Counted from the first letter of the stretch, positions 1 through 9,240 are shown. The stretch is DNA of 40,720 nt from a virus (IMGVR_UViG_3300032053_000178:1-40720); one strand, 5' to 3'. Numbers and translations are program-made. Notes: generated from the letters alone by a model not told the origin.

Positions 1-127
1 TAATGGTGTGACTGCGTCTCCGCCATCCTTTGGTTACAGGTATTACAAATGGTACATGATTCTTGAGTACCGAATGAACAATCTTTCCGCAGATGAAGAA
101 AGTACGGTAATCAACACGTACTTATCT
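1..127. repeat. Terminal overlap, left copy
   Basis: Bases 1-127 are identical to 40594-40720. The length equals a common maximum assembly k-mer, so this is most likely the overlap left when a circular or circularly permuted genome is written linearly, not a physical terminal repeat. Joining the copies restores one intact 128-codon gene across the junction, which supports the circle. Confidence 0.95.
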
Positions 128-325
128 AATTTGACGGCGCTAGAAATAGCTATACCGACAGCAAGCGAGAATCTGGATACAGATCGTGCGGCAGTTTGGT
201 ATCACAATAAAAACGAAGTTTCGGATAGGTATAAGCTTTATAAATTATGGTGTGACAGGCTGATAGATTTTTTTGGTGTAGATAGCCCTAGTAAAATGTT
301 AACTCAATTTTCGATTGTGGTTTAA
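2..325 (+). CDS. Head-tail adaptor-like protein (C-terminal part; gene crosses the window ends)
   Basis: This is the 3' part of a gene that starts at 40532. The frame enters at base 2 and stops at 325. Joined across the terminal overlap, the product is 128 residues. The pattern FGYRYY, LEYRMNNLS, LDTDRAAVW, HNKNEVSDR is one I recognise from a conserved small protein lying between capsid and tail genes in proteobacterial phages, probably a head-completion or connector component. It is mostly helical with no signal peptide. The next gene starts directly after its stop. The structural role is inferred from position and pattern; no catalytic motif is visible. Confidence 0.8.
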   Translation, partial: NGVTASPPSFGYRYYKWYMILEYRMNNLSADEESTVINTYLSNLTALEIAIPTASENLDTDRAAVWYHNKNEVSDRYKLYKLWCDRLIDFFGVDSPSKMLTQFSIVV

Positions 326-985
326 ATGGACGGCCCAGGAATCGACCAAAAGATTAGGTTCGGGTATGCAAAGGCCGCTAAAAAGTTAGGTGCAGATTTT
401 TCATTGTATCGAGCAACAAATGCGATCGATCCTATAGTCCCTGGAAATTTGCAGGGAATTGTTAAATGCGCATTCACTGTTGCATGGGACTGGATGAGGG
501 CAAATAGGCCTGGTAATTCAATTTGGTATCTTTTGACTGATGGACAAGAAAGTTCTGGCATTTTGAATGTTAGAGAGATGGATTTCTTGGTTTCAGCCGA
601 ACAAACGTTCTTCGTTCTTGCAAAGCAATATCAGATGCCAATGCTTGCAGTTGAATGTAACGCATTTTTGACTGTGTTGCGGCCGACCCAATCATTGGGA
701 GTTGGTAGACAGCCTTATGCTGGCTATACACCGCAGGGCTCAACAATAATTGTTCAAGGCATGCCTGCTTCAAATCTTTTGGGCAGTTCAGGAAAGAATG
801 CGATTACGAAATTGCCAGAAGATATGAAGCAATCTGGCTGGAATATTTTAATGCCTCACATTGATAGCTTAGATATAAAAAGTGGTGACATTGCATTAGA
901 TCAAGATGGCCAATACTACTTGATCGCATTGGCTGAAAAGACAGATTTTGGATGGAGAATGCGAGTTAATCAGATGGTTACTTAG
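326..985 (+). CDS. Conserved phage head-tail interface protein, 219 aa
   Basis: The ATG directly follows the previous stop. The protein begins MDGPGIDQKIRFGYAKAAKKLG and ends with a segment rich in SGD, DGQYY and GWRMRVNQ. That organisation is common to a family of uncharacterised proteins lying between head-tail adaptor and tail-terminator genes in myophages of beta- and gammaproteobacteria. No enzyme motif or membrane segment is seen. A minor virion role at the neck is inferred from gene order only. Confidence 0.65.
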   Translation: MDGPGIDQKIRFGYAKAAKKLGADFSLYRATNAIDPIVPGNLQGIVKCAFTVAWDWMRANRPGNSIWYLLTDGQESSGILNVREMDFLVSAEQTFFVLAKQYQMPMLAVECNAFLTVLRPTQSLGVGRQPYAGYTPQGSTIIVQGMPASNLLGSSGKNAITKLPEDMKQSGWNILMPHIDSLDIKSGDIALDQDGQYYLIALAEKTDFGWRMRVNQMVT

Positions 986-992
986 GAAGAAT

Positions 993-1787
993 ATGGCTGA
1001 CTTATCTGATGTTCTGAATGTTTTAAGTAATATGGTTTCTGATGCTGTCTATCCAAATGGGACCAGTCAGCCGTCAGTTGCGGGCGTTGATGTAAATATA
1101 TTTCCTGGTTGGCCTGTTCGTAATTTCTTAGATGACGAAATGAAGGCTGGAAGAGCGGTAGTTTCTGTTTATCCAACGAATAAAGAAAAAGATGTAACGA
1201 AGTTCCCTAGATTCTTTCAGGAAGTATCTAGGAGCGATCCAACGATAACAACAACCATTGTGGGCAACATTTTAACGCTTGGCGGGACTATTAGTGTTCC
1301 ACAAGCAGTCATGGTGACGGTTGATAAAGTTGGTTATTCATATCAAGTCTTAATAACGGACACTTTGGACTCAATAGTGGCTTCGTTAGCTTTATTGATC
1401 CCTGGGTCGTCTGCTTCTGGTAATGATTTAACTGTCCCATTTAAGAATTCATTTTTTGCGAGCATTGCGGTTCAAGTTACTTCTGCTGAAGAACTTGGAA
1501 GAAGGGAAAGAGTATTTCAAATATCTTGTTGGTGCCCTACTCCTGATATCCGATCTTTTTTGGCACCACCAATCGATATCGCATTACAGCAAGAATACAG
1601 GTTTGTTCTGCCAGATGGGTTCTTTTGTCATATGTGGTACGACCATACAGACGAAGAAGACTTCTTGCAGGTTCCGTTGATCTATAGAAGGGATTTGTTC
1701 TTCAGAATTCAATACGCAACAACTTACTCACAAGTTACCACCAGTGTTCAAAATAATATTGCCAATGTCACTTACAAATATTTATGA
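993..1787 (+). CDS. Putative tail terminator or neck protein, 264 aa
   Basis: The start chosen is ATG 993, preceded by a GGAAGA ribosome-binding site; an in-frame upstream codon at 948 lies inside the previous gene. The protein has an N-terminal helix (ADLSDVLNVLSNMV), a central beta-rich part (SVPQAVMVTVDKVGYSY), a RRERVFQISCWCPTP segment and a C-terminal YRRDLFFRIQYATT. I recognise this arrangement from uncharacterised proteins preceding the tail sheath in other phages. Position just before the sheath fits a tail-completion or terminator role, which is inferred. The last four bases overlap the next start. Confidence 0.6.
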   Translation: MADLSDVLNVLSNMVSDAVYPNGTSQPSVAGVDVNIFPGWPVRNFLDDEMKAGRAVVSVYPTNKEKDVTKFPRFFQEVSRSDPTITTTIVGNILTLGGTISVPQAVMVTVDKVGYSYQVLITDTLDSIVASLALLIPGSSASGNDLTVPFKNSFFASIAVQVTSAEELGRRERVFQISCWCPTPDIRSFLAPPIDIALQQEYRFVLPDGFFCHMWYDHTDEEDFLQVPLIYRRDLFFRIQYATTYSQVTTSVQNNIANVTYKYL

Positions 1788-2014
1788 AACAAAAAAAAAA
1801 TAAAAAGAAGATCGCTGCTTTTGTAAAGACTTTCGAAGAAATTAAGGATGTTTTAGAGCCTTTTGTTGATAAGCCTGAAGAACAGGAATTTAAATTGATC
1901 GTTAAATCTCCGTTCAGAAATTATTCGGTTGGCCAAGTCATCATCAACAAAAGTGAAGTAGATGCAGTTTTACAAAGTAATGAAAAACACATGGTAAGAA
2001 AAACTTTAAAATAA
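1784..2014 (+). CDS. Small basic protein upstream of sheath, 76 aa
   Basis: The ATGA overlap with the preceding stop suggests translational coupling. The N-terminus is extremely basic (KQKKNKKKI), followed by an acidic-to-basic helix/strand mixture ending in KKTLK-like residues. The poly-A stretch at 1790-1803 encodes the lysines. I do not recognise the family. Position between the neck protein and the sheath suggests a minor structural or assembly protein. Confidence 0.7.
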   Translation: MKQKKNKKKIAAFVKTFEEIKDVLEPFVDKPEEQEFKLIVKSPFRNYSVGQVIINKSEVDAVLQSNEKHMVRKTLK

Positions 2015-2027
2015 TATAGGGGAAAAC

Positions 2028-4046
2028 ATGACAATTTCACCGCAAGGTTCAACAAATTTAGCTGCATTAACTGTACCTAATCTATATGTACAGCTTGTTC
2101 CCCCTAACGCATTATTAAATGGGATACCTACAAACATCATTGGTGTTGTTGGGACTGCTAGCTGGGGCCCATTAAATGCGCCAACTATAGTTGGCCCAAT
2201 GACTGAACAGATCGCAAAATTCGGGACACCTCAGCCGATAAGATACGACCTTGGTACCGCTGTTTATTTTGCATCGCTTCAGGGTGCATCTAACTTTAGA
2301 TGTGTTCGAGTTTCAGACGGAACAGATACTTTTGCGACAGGAACTTTGGTCGACAGCCTTACAAGCCCAATTATTGGCGCAGATTTAACAGCTTTTTATA
2401 CCGGAACAACCGGCAATACGATCAACGCAACCATCACAACTGGTTCATTCCCTGGCAGCTACAATTTATCAATTTACATTCAGGGTGGTATCCCAGAAGT
2501 ATTCCAGAATATTAGTGGTATAGGAAACCAGTTTTGGCTGAATTTAATTGATGCTGTAAACAATGGTCAGTCTGTACAGCGTGGCCCGTCTCGATTGGTT
2601 GTTGCAAGCGTTCCAACCGGAATAGGTGGATTTACTATATCGGATATCGGTTCATATTCTGTTGTGCCCACAGTGACTGTTGCAGATGGTGTTGGCGCAA
2701 CGTTCGCTGTAACGATGAAAGCAATATCATCTGCCATTTTAGATGTTGGTTCTGGCTATGATGTTGGAGACACAATCACGTTAGCAGGCGGAACATTCAC
2801 ATCTCCGGTTGTAGTTACAGTTGAAACTGTCGATGTTTTGGGTGTGATTTTAACCTATTCCATTACTTCTGATGGTGTGTACAGCGCTCTTCCTGCAAAT
2901 CCAGTTCTACAGGCAACCACTTCAGGTGTTGGTACCGGCGCACAATTTGATGTTTTGTGGGGTATTAACGCGATAACAGTTGTTACTTCAGGAAGCGGTT
3001 ATTTAACCAGCTCTGTGGTTTCAATTTCAGACGCAGGCGGAGCAGCAGCTACTGTTGTATTGGGTTCAGTTAGTGCGCCAGGATTGACGACAAGAACGTT
3101 GTCCGGCGGAACGAATGGCTCTGATGTTACAAGCACAGACATGATCGGAGATGATTTTTCATCCCCCCGCACAGGTATGTACGCGCTTAGAAACAATATC
3201 GCTGGCGGAACATTCTTGCTTGCGGATACTACAGACCCATTAAAATGGTCGCCTCAAAATTTATTTGCATTGGAAGAAGGCGCTTATTGTATAGCTTCAA
3301 TGGATCCTGGTTTGCAAGATGATATCGAAACTGCAATCGGGACATGGCATGCATCTACTATAGACAGCTATGCGTTTAGTTTGATGTTTGGAGATTGGTG
3401 CCAAGTATCTGATCCATTCAACAATGTAACTCGGTTTATTTCTCCTCAATCCTTTAAAGCAGGTGTTGTAGCTGCAACACTTCCTAGTGATTCCTCTTTA
3501 AATAAGCCTTTGAATGGCATTATCGCGACTCAGAAAACTTTAGAAAATAGGTCGTATTCTACTGCCGATTTGTCAGCATTGAGGGTTGCCAGAATAGAGC
3601 TGATCACAAATCCAATTCCATCAGGTTCATTCTTTGGATGTAGATTCGGCATCAACTCAAGCAGCAATTCATTACAGCAGACAGACAATTATACAACTAT
3701 GGTGAATTTCTTATCACAAACCATGTTGAACGGTCTTGGACCTTTTGTTGGCAAAGCACAGACTGTAACTGTTAGACAGCAAGCGATCTCAACTCTTTAC
3801 GCGTTTCTTTACAATTTATTCCAGCTTGGAATGATTGGAGACGTAAATAACCCAGGCGATTTCTCCAAAGCTGTTTCAATTGTGTTGGATGCAAGTAATA
3901 ACCCCCCGGATAGAGTTGCATTGGGATATATGCAAGCTGATATCACAGTTGTGTTGTTCTCTATTGTTCAATACTTCGTTGTGAATTTGAATGCTACCCA
4001 AGGTTCTTTAGTTAGCGTATTGCCACCACAAAATGGAGGAATTTAA
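2028..4046 (+). CDS. Contractile tail sheath protein, 672 aa
   Basis: Sheath subunit that polymerises around the tail tube and contracts during infection. Start ATG 2028 follows AGGGGAAAAC. The N-terminal part (GVVGTASWGPLNAPTIVG, then EQIAKFG) and the C-terminal part (ENRSYSTADLSALRVARI and later) look like the sheath family. At 672 residues it is longer than many sheaths (often 390-500). The excess lies at about residues 200-345 and consists of GSGY-type beta repeats resembling a segment of the fibre at 15633-17432. The tube gene follows after two bases, as is normal for myoviruses. Confidence 0.92.
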   Translation: MTISPQGSTNLAALTVPNLYVQLVPPNALLNGIPTNIIGVVGTASWGPLNAPTIVGPMTEQIAKFGTPQPIRYDLGTAVYFASLQGASNFRCVRVSDGTDTFATGTLVDSLTSPIIGADLTAFYTGTTGNTINATITTGSFPGSYNLSIYIQGGIPEVFQNISGIGNQFWLNLIDAVNNGQSVQRGPSRLVVASVPTGIGGFTISDIGSYSVVPTVTVADGVGATFAVTMKAISSAILDVGSGYDVGDTITLAGGTFTSPVVVTVETVDVLGVILTYSITSDGVYSALPANPVLQATTSGVGTGAQFDVLWGINAITVVTSGSGYLTSSVVSISDAGGAAATVVLGSVSAPGLTTRTLSGGTNGSDVTSTDMIGDDFSSPRTGMYALRNNIAGGTFLLADTTDPLKWSPQNLFALEEGAYCIASMDPGLQDDIETAIGTWHASTIDSYAFSLMFGDWCQVSDPFNNVTRFISPQSFKAGVVAATLPSDSSLNKPLNGIIATQKTLENRSYSTADLSALRVARIELITNPIPSGSFFGCRFGINSSSNSLQQTDNYTTMVNFLSQTMLNGLGPFVGKAQTVTVRQQAISTLYAFLYNLFQLGMIGDVNNPGDFSKAVSIVLDASNNPPDRVALGYMQADITVVLFSIVQYFVVNLNATQGSLVSVLPPQNGGI

Positions 4047-4048
4047 TC

Positions 4049-4483
4049 ATGTCAAATTTAGACGGCTTAACAAGTGGTATTAGTCAAACCCTAGTTATAA
4101 CTGATATTAACGGCTTAAAAACATTTGCTACTATCGAGAGTTTTTCTGCTACTGAAAATGCAGATGTTCAGAGTCACACCGATATTAATGGCATCACACG
4201 TCATCCAAAGTTGCACATGGAGTGGACAGGATCATTTGTTTTCCAAAGAACATCTCCTGCGCTAGATATTTATTTTGCAGATCAAGAAAGAATCTACTAC
4301 CAAGGTGGCGATCAGGTGAATGTTTCCATCAATGAGACCATCAAAGAAACTGACGGCTCTTTTACGAAATGGCAGTACACAGATTGTGTTTTGACATTGA
4401 CGGACGGTGGTAGATTTTCCGGAACAGAAATTGTTAAACAGTCTGTTTCATTTAAAGGTCGCAGAAAAATTAAAATCTCTTAA
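4049..4483 (+). CDS. Tail tube protein, 144 aa
   Basis: Tube subunit forming the inner channel of the contractile tail. It directly follows the sheath gene. The length and beta-rich sequence, with the DINGL, SATENADVQSHTDING and FKGRRKIKIS segments, fit the P2 FII/Mu-type tube family, and the sheath-tube-chaperone order is diagnostic. Tube genes are usually among the most expressed late genes; no separate promoter was found. Confidence 0.88.
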   Translation: MSNLDGLTSGISQTLVITDINGLKTFATIESFSATENADVQSHTDINGITRHPKLHMEWTGSFVFQRTSPALDIYFADQERIYYQGGDQVNVSINETIKETDGSFTKWQYTDCVLTLTDGGRFSGTEIVKQSVSFKGRRKIKIS

Positions 4484-4494
4484 AAGGATAAAAT

Positions 4495-4809
4495 ATGACT
4501 AAAGCATCTTATGACGGCAAAGTTGTAAAAGACAGTTTGGGTAGGTCTATCACATTAAGGAAGCCAAACATAATGGATAGATATTATTTGAACAAAGCAA
4601 TGAAGCAAGATGCTGAGATCCCGGCATGCGTCAACATGATGTTTGCTATTTTATTTGTTGCAAAAATAGATGATAGAGTTTTTGAATCTCCGCGAAGCTA
4701 TGAAGAATGTATGGAGCTTCTGCAATACCTGAAAGATGAAGGGCTCTTGGTAGTTCACGAAAATATAGCCAGCGAAATTGCAGAGGAGCCTGAAAACGTA
4801 AAAAAATAG
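4495..4809 (+). CDS. Tail assembly chaperone, unshifted product, 104 aa
   Basis: Start ATG 4495 has AAAAGGATAAAAT upstream. It lies between tube and tape-measure genes, where phages encode a chaperone that coats the tape measure during tail assembly. The protein is mixed charged and helical (RYYLNKAMKQDAEIP, YEECMELLQYLKDEG) and ends in K-K at a TAG. The final codons GTA-AAA-AAA-TAG contain the slippery heptamer A-AAA-AAA at 4800-4806, so a fraction of ribosomes should shift -1 and make the longer form listed separately. Confidence 0.85.
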   Translation: MTKASYDGKVVKDSLGRSITLRKPNIMDRYYLNKAMKQDAEIPACVNMMFAILFVAKIDDRVFESPRSYEECMELLQYLKDEGLLVVHENIASEIAEEPENVKK

Positions 4810-4973
4810 TTTTAGATTCCAATATGAACGAATTTGTTCTGTTGGTATCGAAAGGATTTACAGAAGACTATGTTCTTTCATTAAGTGATGAGATGAGAAA
4901 GGCCTTTTGCATCATTGCAGAGCAACAGGCTGGTAAAGGTACGTTTAACTTTAACACTTGGAAATACGAATGA
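4495..4973 (+). CDS. Tail assembly chaperone, -1 frameshift product, about 159 aa
   Basis: Slippage at A-AAA-AAA (4800-4806), directly before the zero-frame TAG, opens a -1 frame from 4806 to TGA 4971-4973. The added 55 residues include NEFVLLVSKGF, SLSDEMRKAFCIIAEQQAGKGTFNFNTWKYE-like content split over the segment, matching the usual extension pattern ('MR.AF.....G..G.F...'). Programmed frameshifting in this position is established for lambda gpG/gpGT and P2 E/E'. The ratio is unknown and I did not identify a downstream stimulatory structure. The shifted frame ends in an ATGA overlap with the next gene. Confidence 0.85.
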
Positions 4974-5452
4974 AAGAATTTCAATCATTAGCAGCTTTTC
5001 AGGCTCATATTGAGAAATTGATTGTTGAATTTCCCATTTATGAGAAGAAAGCTGCTAATTTTTTGGGCGAAATTCTAGTAAAAGAAGCAAGAGACAAGAT
5101 AGGACATTTGCAGGAAGGATGGGAAGAATTAAAAGATTCTACAAAAGCAGATAAAGAGCGAAAGGGTTATGTATTTAACGCTGACTACAACCCATTGTAT
5201 AGAACAGGTAAGTTAAGAGACTCCATACACCACGTATTTAATGTTGAGTCACAAACATTATTTATTGGTTCTGATAGCGAAATTATGAAATATCAGGAGG
5301 AGGGGACGAAATATATCCCTGCAAGACCAGTTATAAGTACCACCGTATATCAGGCTCAGCCAGTCATAAACTACGTTTTTGGATCGATGTTGAAACAATA
5401 TGTTTCTGGCGAACCATTGGCATTAAGAAAAGGAACCTATGGAAGCTTATAA
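4970..5452 (+). CDS. Tail completion / virion morphogenesis protein (gpS or HK97 gp10-like), 160 aa
   Basis: ATG 4970 overlaps the TGA of the frameshifted chaperone; an upstream in-frame codon at 4958 lies inside that reading frame. Features visible are a helical N-terminus, RTGKLRDSIHHVF, and GTKYIPARPVIS near the C-terminus. This 'RTG.LR.S...G....YIPARP' layout is typical of the phage virion morphogenesis family (P2 gpS/Mu gpG) and related HK97 gp10 proteins, which complete the tail-head joint. Its place after the chaperone rather than in the neck cluster is slightly unusual. Confidence 0.8.
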   Translation: MKEFQSLAAFQAHIEKLIVEFPIYEKKAANFLGEILVKEARDKIGHLQEGWEELKDSTKADKERKGYVFNADYNPLYRTGKLRDSIHHVFNVESQTLFIGSDSEIMKYQEEGTKYIPARPVISTTVYQAQPVINYVFGSMLKQYVSGEPLALRKGTYGSL

Positions 5453-7160
5453 GATTTGGGCTGCCCTTAATATAAAGGGCGATGCAATTGAAAAAATGAA
5501 AATTTTTCAAGAAAGCATTCGCGCCGCAAATTTTAACATAGGTCTTCTAAATGCAAATCTTGAAAAATTCTCACGACACTTGTCAATGGCTGCGCCAAAT
5601 TTTGCCAGTCTTGCCAAGTCATTTGGCGTAATAAATAAAGAAGGAATGCAAAGTGTTGCTGTATTTTCTAAATATGATGGAATCCTATTAAAAAACAGCA
5701 TTAATACTGAACGTTTATCTCAAAAAACGGCAGTTTTGACCGCCAGATTAAAAGAAGCAAGTCTTGCATCTTCTTCTGGAAAAATTGCTGGGTTTGGTGC
5801 TGGTGCTGCTATGGGCGGCGGCATTGGCATGGGAACTATGGTCGGCGGATATGCGGCATATTCTGGCCTTCATCATGGATTTGAAGCTAACAAAGAATAT
5901 CAACAGACTGGCTTACAATTAAGCGCTAGCGGTGCAACGCCTGCCCAATTGAAAGAAGCCATGGCAATGTCGTTGAATGCTCCAAAGGGTGTTTCATCGA
6001 TTGAGATGATGAAAGTAATCAATACAGCATTTATGGCTTCTAGGAATTTCAATGAAGCCAAAATGATTGCTCCAATGTTAGCTGAAACAGAATTAGGTCT
6101 AAAGCTGACATACGGCAAGCAAATGACAAATGATCAGATGCAGAACTTAATGAAGTTCGCAGAGTTTAGAGCTGGTTCTGATATGTCTCAATTGATTCCA
6201 AACTTAGATGTCGGATCAAAAATAGTGAGCGCTGGTGGTTTCACAATCAAACCAACAAATCTTGCTGCATTTATGAGACGTGGCGCCGGTGTTGCAAGCA
6301 ACATAACTCCTGAAGGTCTTGCTAAACTAGAGCCAGTAATTCAAGAATTGGGAGGTCCATTTGTTGGGACAGCATTGCAAACTCAGCTTATGGCAATGAT
6401 TCATGGAAGCGTTTCTAATAAAAGGCAGGCTGCCGAATTAACAAAATATGGTTTTGCGCACACAATTTATGACCCTAATGGAAGACCGCTTGCAACTGAA
6501 TTTAATAAGAAGTGGATTGATCTTTTTAAAAAAGACCCGCAGCAGTTTGCCAAAGAAATGAATCAGCAATATTTATCTCAAGGAGTTAAGCAAGAAGATA
6601 TATTCAATCATGAAACGCTGGCATTAAAAAATACTCCAGGCAGATTGATAGCTGCAATAAATAAAAATATGGGGAAATCTGATTTAGAAGCTGAATTATT
6701 TAAAACTCAGTTAACCGGTCATGCTTCATATGTTAAAGGTTTAGATATGCCAGCAGGAGCATCAGAGAGATTTAATGCTGCATCCAGCAATATGGCATTG
6801 GCATTTGGCAAGCTTACCTCTGCGCCAGTATTGGCCGGGATGAGAGCAATCTCTTCTGTTATGGAGCACCTTGCTACAGTGTTTAATATTGGATTTAGCG
6901 GCTTTTCTGATACCAATAATTCAAGATTTTCGGATAAGAATATAATGAAAGTATTGAATTCAGTTTTGGCAGGGCCATCAAAAAGTGCTAACGGTAAAAT
7001 ATCAGGGGATGTGTATCTTGATAGCAGGAAAGTTGGAAGGTCTTTATTCCATGGAATGTCTGATGCTATTACTAATTCTGGCGCAATTGGTGGAACTACT
7101 GGACACAATTCTTTGATTTCTCCATCTTCTTCTGCTTTAAATAATTCAGGTGCCCCATAA
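5439..7160 (+). CDS. Tape measure protein, 573 aa
   Basis: Sets tail length and probably helps DNA entry. ATG 5439 has AAAAGGAACCT upstream and overlaps the preceding gene by 14 bases. The sequence is largely helical, with a Gly/Ala-rich hydrophobic stretch at about residues 116-145 (GAGAAMGGGIGMGTMVGGY), typical of tape measures. It is the largest gene between chaperone and baseplate. If about 0.15 nm of tail per residue applies, the tail would be around 85 nm, which is short for a myovirus. No peptidase domain was seen. Confidence 0.85.
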   Translation: MEAYKIWAALNIKGDAIEKMKIFQESIRAANFNIGLLNANLEKFSRHLSMAAPNFASLAKSFGVINKEGMQSVAVFSKYDGILLKNSINTERLSQKTAVLTARLKEASLASSSGKIAGFGAGAAMGGGIGMGTMVGGYAAYSGLHHGFEANKEYQQTGLQLSASGATPAQLKEAMAMSLNAPKGVSSIEMMKVINTAFMASRNFNEAKMIAPMLAETELGLKLTYGKQMTNDQMQNLMKFAEFRAGSDMSQLIPNLDVGSKIVSAGGFTIKPTNLAAFMRRGAGVASNITPEGLAKLEPVIQELGGPFVGTALQTQLMAMIHGSVSNKRQAAELTKYGFAHTIYDPNGRPLATEFNKKWIDLFKKDPQQFAKEMNQQYLSQGVKQEDIFNHETLALKNTPGRLIAAINKNMGKSDLEAELFKTQLTGHASYVKGLDMPAGASERFNAASSNMALAFGKLTSAPVLAGMRAISSVMEHLATVFNIGFSGFSDTNNSRFSDKNIMKVLNSVLAGPSKSANGKISGDVYLDSRKVGRSLFHGMSDAITNSGAIGGTTGHNSLISPSSSALNNSGAP

Positions 7161-8125
7161 TGGTATTTTTAACTCTGGGCCCAATAACATTTGCAAATGA
7201 TGAAATTCCATCTTCTATAAACTTTGGTGGAGATCAGTCATTGTCAGATAAAAAATTGGTTGGTGGTAGAAGAGACATCAATGCAATGGGCAGGATAGAC
7301 GATGATATTTCATGGTCTGGAATGTTTAGAGGAGCTACTGCAAGCTTTAGGGCTAGATTTTTAGATGGGTTGAGAGCAAACGGTGAAGAGCAAATTCTTA
7401 CTTGGTCTTTATTTAACTACAGAGTAGTTATCAAATCTTTTAAGCCTAGTTTTCACGCTACGTATGAAATCCCATACACAATTACAGTAGCTGTTATTCA
7501 AGATTTAAATAAGCCGTTTCCTGTTCTTCTGCCTGTTGCTTATAACGATGCGATAAACAACGCAATGATAGAAGCGAGAGACCTGGCTGCTACCATTAAA
7601 GATGGAAGTATCTCCGCAGCTATCGCTTTATTATCGATAACAATAAATGGAATTGCATCAATTTCTAATGCTACAAGCGCGGTTATAGGAACCATAACAG
7701 GTCCATTAAATAGCGCTTTGGGGACTGTTGGCAATTACATAAAAAAAATTGATACCGGTTTTTTTTCATCGACAAACAGTTCTTTATTTTCTGCTACATC
7801 TACAACGGCTATACAGCCAAATGAAAATGCTGAACTATTATCTACTGATTTTTTAAGTTTATCGAACGCGTATTTATTGCTTGCTGTTTTAAAAACGATA
7901 CAGAAGAACTTATTGCTGATAACAAACGGAACAAATGGCCAAAGTATATCGGTAAATGGCGCAAATTTATTTCAATTGGCATCTCGTTATTATGGAGATG
8001 CAACGCTATGGACAACAATAGCGAAAGCAAATGGGTTAGTTGACCCATCTTTACCGCCGGGGAATGTCACCACGTTAATCATTCCAACACAAACAACAAA
8101 TACAAATGGCGTTTATACATCATGA
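7160..8125 (+). CDS. Baseplate/tail protein with C-terminal LysM domain, 321 aa
   Basis: Start overlaps the tape-measure stop (TAATG). The N-terminal about 120 residues are beta-rich (SWSGMFRGATASFRARFLDGLR), as in tail proteins at the baseplate hub. The C-terminus at about residues 266-315 (FQLASRYYGDATLWTTIAKANGL, then IIPT in separate pieces) is a LysM-type fold, which binds glycan or joins hub proteins as in T4 gp53 and P2 gpX. The order tape measure, LysM protein, gpD-like hub is standard. Peptidoglycan contact is inferred. Confidence 0.78.
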   Translation: MVFLTLGPITFANDEIPSSINFGGDQSLSDKKLVGGRRDINAMGRIDDDISWSGMFRGATASFRARFLDGLRANGEEQILTWSLFNYRVVIKSFKPSFHATYEIPYTITVAVIQDLNKPFPVLLPVAYNDAINNAMIEARDLAATIKDGSISAAIALLSITINGIASISNATSAVIGTITGPLNSALGTVGNYIKKIDTGFFSSTNSSLFSATSTTAIQPNENAELLSTDFLSLSNAYLLLAVLKTIQKNLLLITNGTNGQSISVNGANLFQLASRYYGDATLWTTIAKANGLVDPSLPPGNVTTLIIPTQTTNTNGVYTS

Positions 8126-9240
8126 CGGTGGAAAGAGCGGGGTCTCAAGGCCAACTTAGAAATCCAAGGGCTATTGTCAAAGTAAATGACAAAGAAGTTA
8201 AGTTCATGGAAATCGAAGTAATGTCTGGAGCGCCTTATACGGCTGACACTTATTATGTAGAAATGCCTCTGTATAACCAACCAGATGGAATTGATTTTGC
8301 ATACTTTTCTTCTGTTGAGAAATTTTCTGTAAAGATTTATATGGGATTCCCTGCTGACCCCAATGCTTTCAATGTAAATGAATTGGTTTTAATGATTCAG
8401 GGTGAAAGTAATGATGTAGAAATAGACCCTTCAGAAGGAATAGTTCGAATATCTGGAAGAGACTTAAGCTCCAGATTGATTGATTCAAAAGTCACGCGAT
8501 CGTTTTCAAACATTACCGCTTCAGAACTTGCTCAAGAATTTGCAGAAGCAAATAATTTGAAGCAAGAGATAACGCCAACACAAGATGTAATTGGAACTTT
8601 TCTTCAAACAGCTCAAACATATACTGCGAACAATTCGACACAATGGGACATGTTAGTTCAAGCAGCTGTACAAGAAAATTTTATGGTATATGTTAAGGGA
8701 GAAACGCTTGTTTTTAAGCCTTTTCCTTCAAATGATGGTAATATAAAACCATATATTTTGAACTACATTCCAAAGAGCTTGTCGAACAATATTCCAACAT
8801 TTGATGTTGGAACAAAGATGAGTTTTTTTAAAAATAATATTGTTTCTGGGAATGTAAATGTCACAGTTAAAGTTCCGTATTCAACATATACAGGCAAGGC
8901 GTTTCACGTGAAACAAACTGCTAGAAATTCGGCAGCAAGTCCTGACGCTATTAGAAAATATGTTTATTCACACCCCGGATTAACTTACGACCAGGCAAAG
9001 AAGCAGTGCAAACAATTATTGAATAATTTGATTGTTCACTCGGTAAGATTTTCTGCTGAACTTGTTCCTGACATTATCCTATCAAAGGATATGTTAATAA
9101 GAATTACAGGAACGAATACTGATTTTGATCAAGATTATTATATAGACAGGCTGGTTCGCCGAATGACGATTAGTGATTTTTCTATGTATATTGGCGGGAA
9201 AAATAAATTGGACCAAACAGAATTGGGAGAAGCTGGATAA
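8122..9240 (+). CDS. Baseplate hub protein, P2 gpD / T4 gp27-like, 372 aa
   Basis: ATGA overlap with the LysM gene. Recognisable features are the N-terminal strand-rich part (KEVKFMEIEV), VEIDPSEGIVRISGRDLSSRLID, then TASELAQEFAEANNL and WDMLVQAAVQENFMVYV, which is the layout of late-control gene D and VgrG hub proteins. The hub trimer connects the tube end to the spike. The next gene encodes the spike, as expected. Confidence 0.85.
   Translation: MTVERAGSQGQLRNPRAIVKVNDKEVKFMEIEVMSGAPYTADTYYVEMPLYNQPDGIDFAYFSSVEKFSVKIYMGFPADPNAFNVNELVLMIQGESNDVEIDPSEGIVRISGRDLSSRLIDSKVTRSFSNITASELAQEFAEANNLKQEITPTQDVIGTFLQTAQTYTANNSTQWDMLVQAAVQENFMVYVKGETLVFKPFPSNDGNIKPYILNYIPKSLSNNIPTFDVGTKMSFFKNNIVSGNVNVTVKVPYSTYTGKAFHVKQTARNSAASPDAIRKYVYSHPGLTYDQAKKQCKQLLNNLIVHSVRFSAELVPDIILSKDMLIRITGTNTDFDQDYYIDRLVRRMTISDFSMYIGGKNKLDQTELGEAG

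Noticed and set aside
1-127. T7-like direct terminal repeat
   Set aside because: The length equals a standard assembly k-mer and the terminase is not T7-like; an assembly overlap is more likely.
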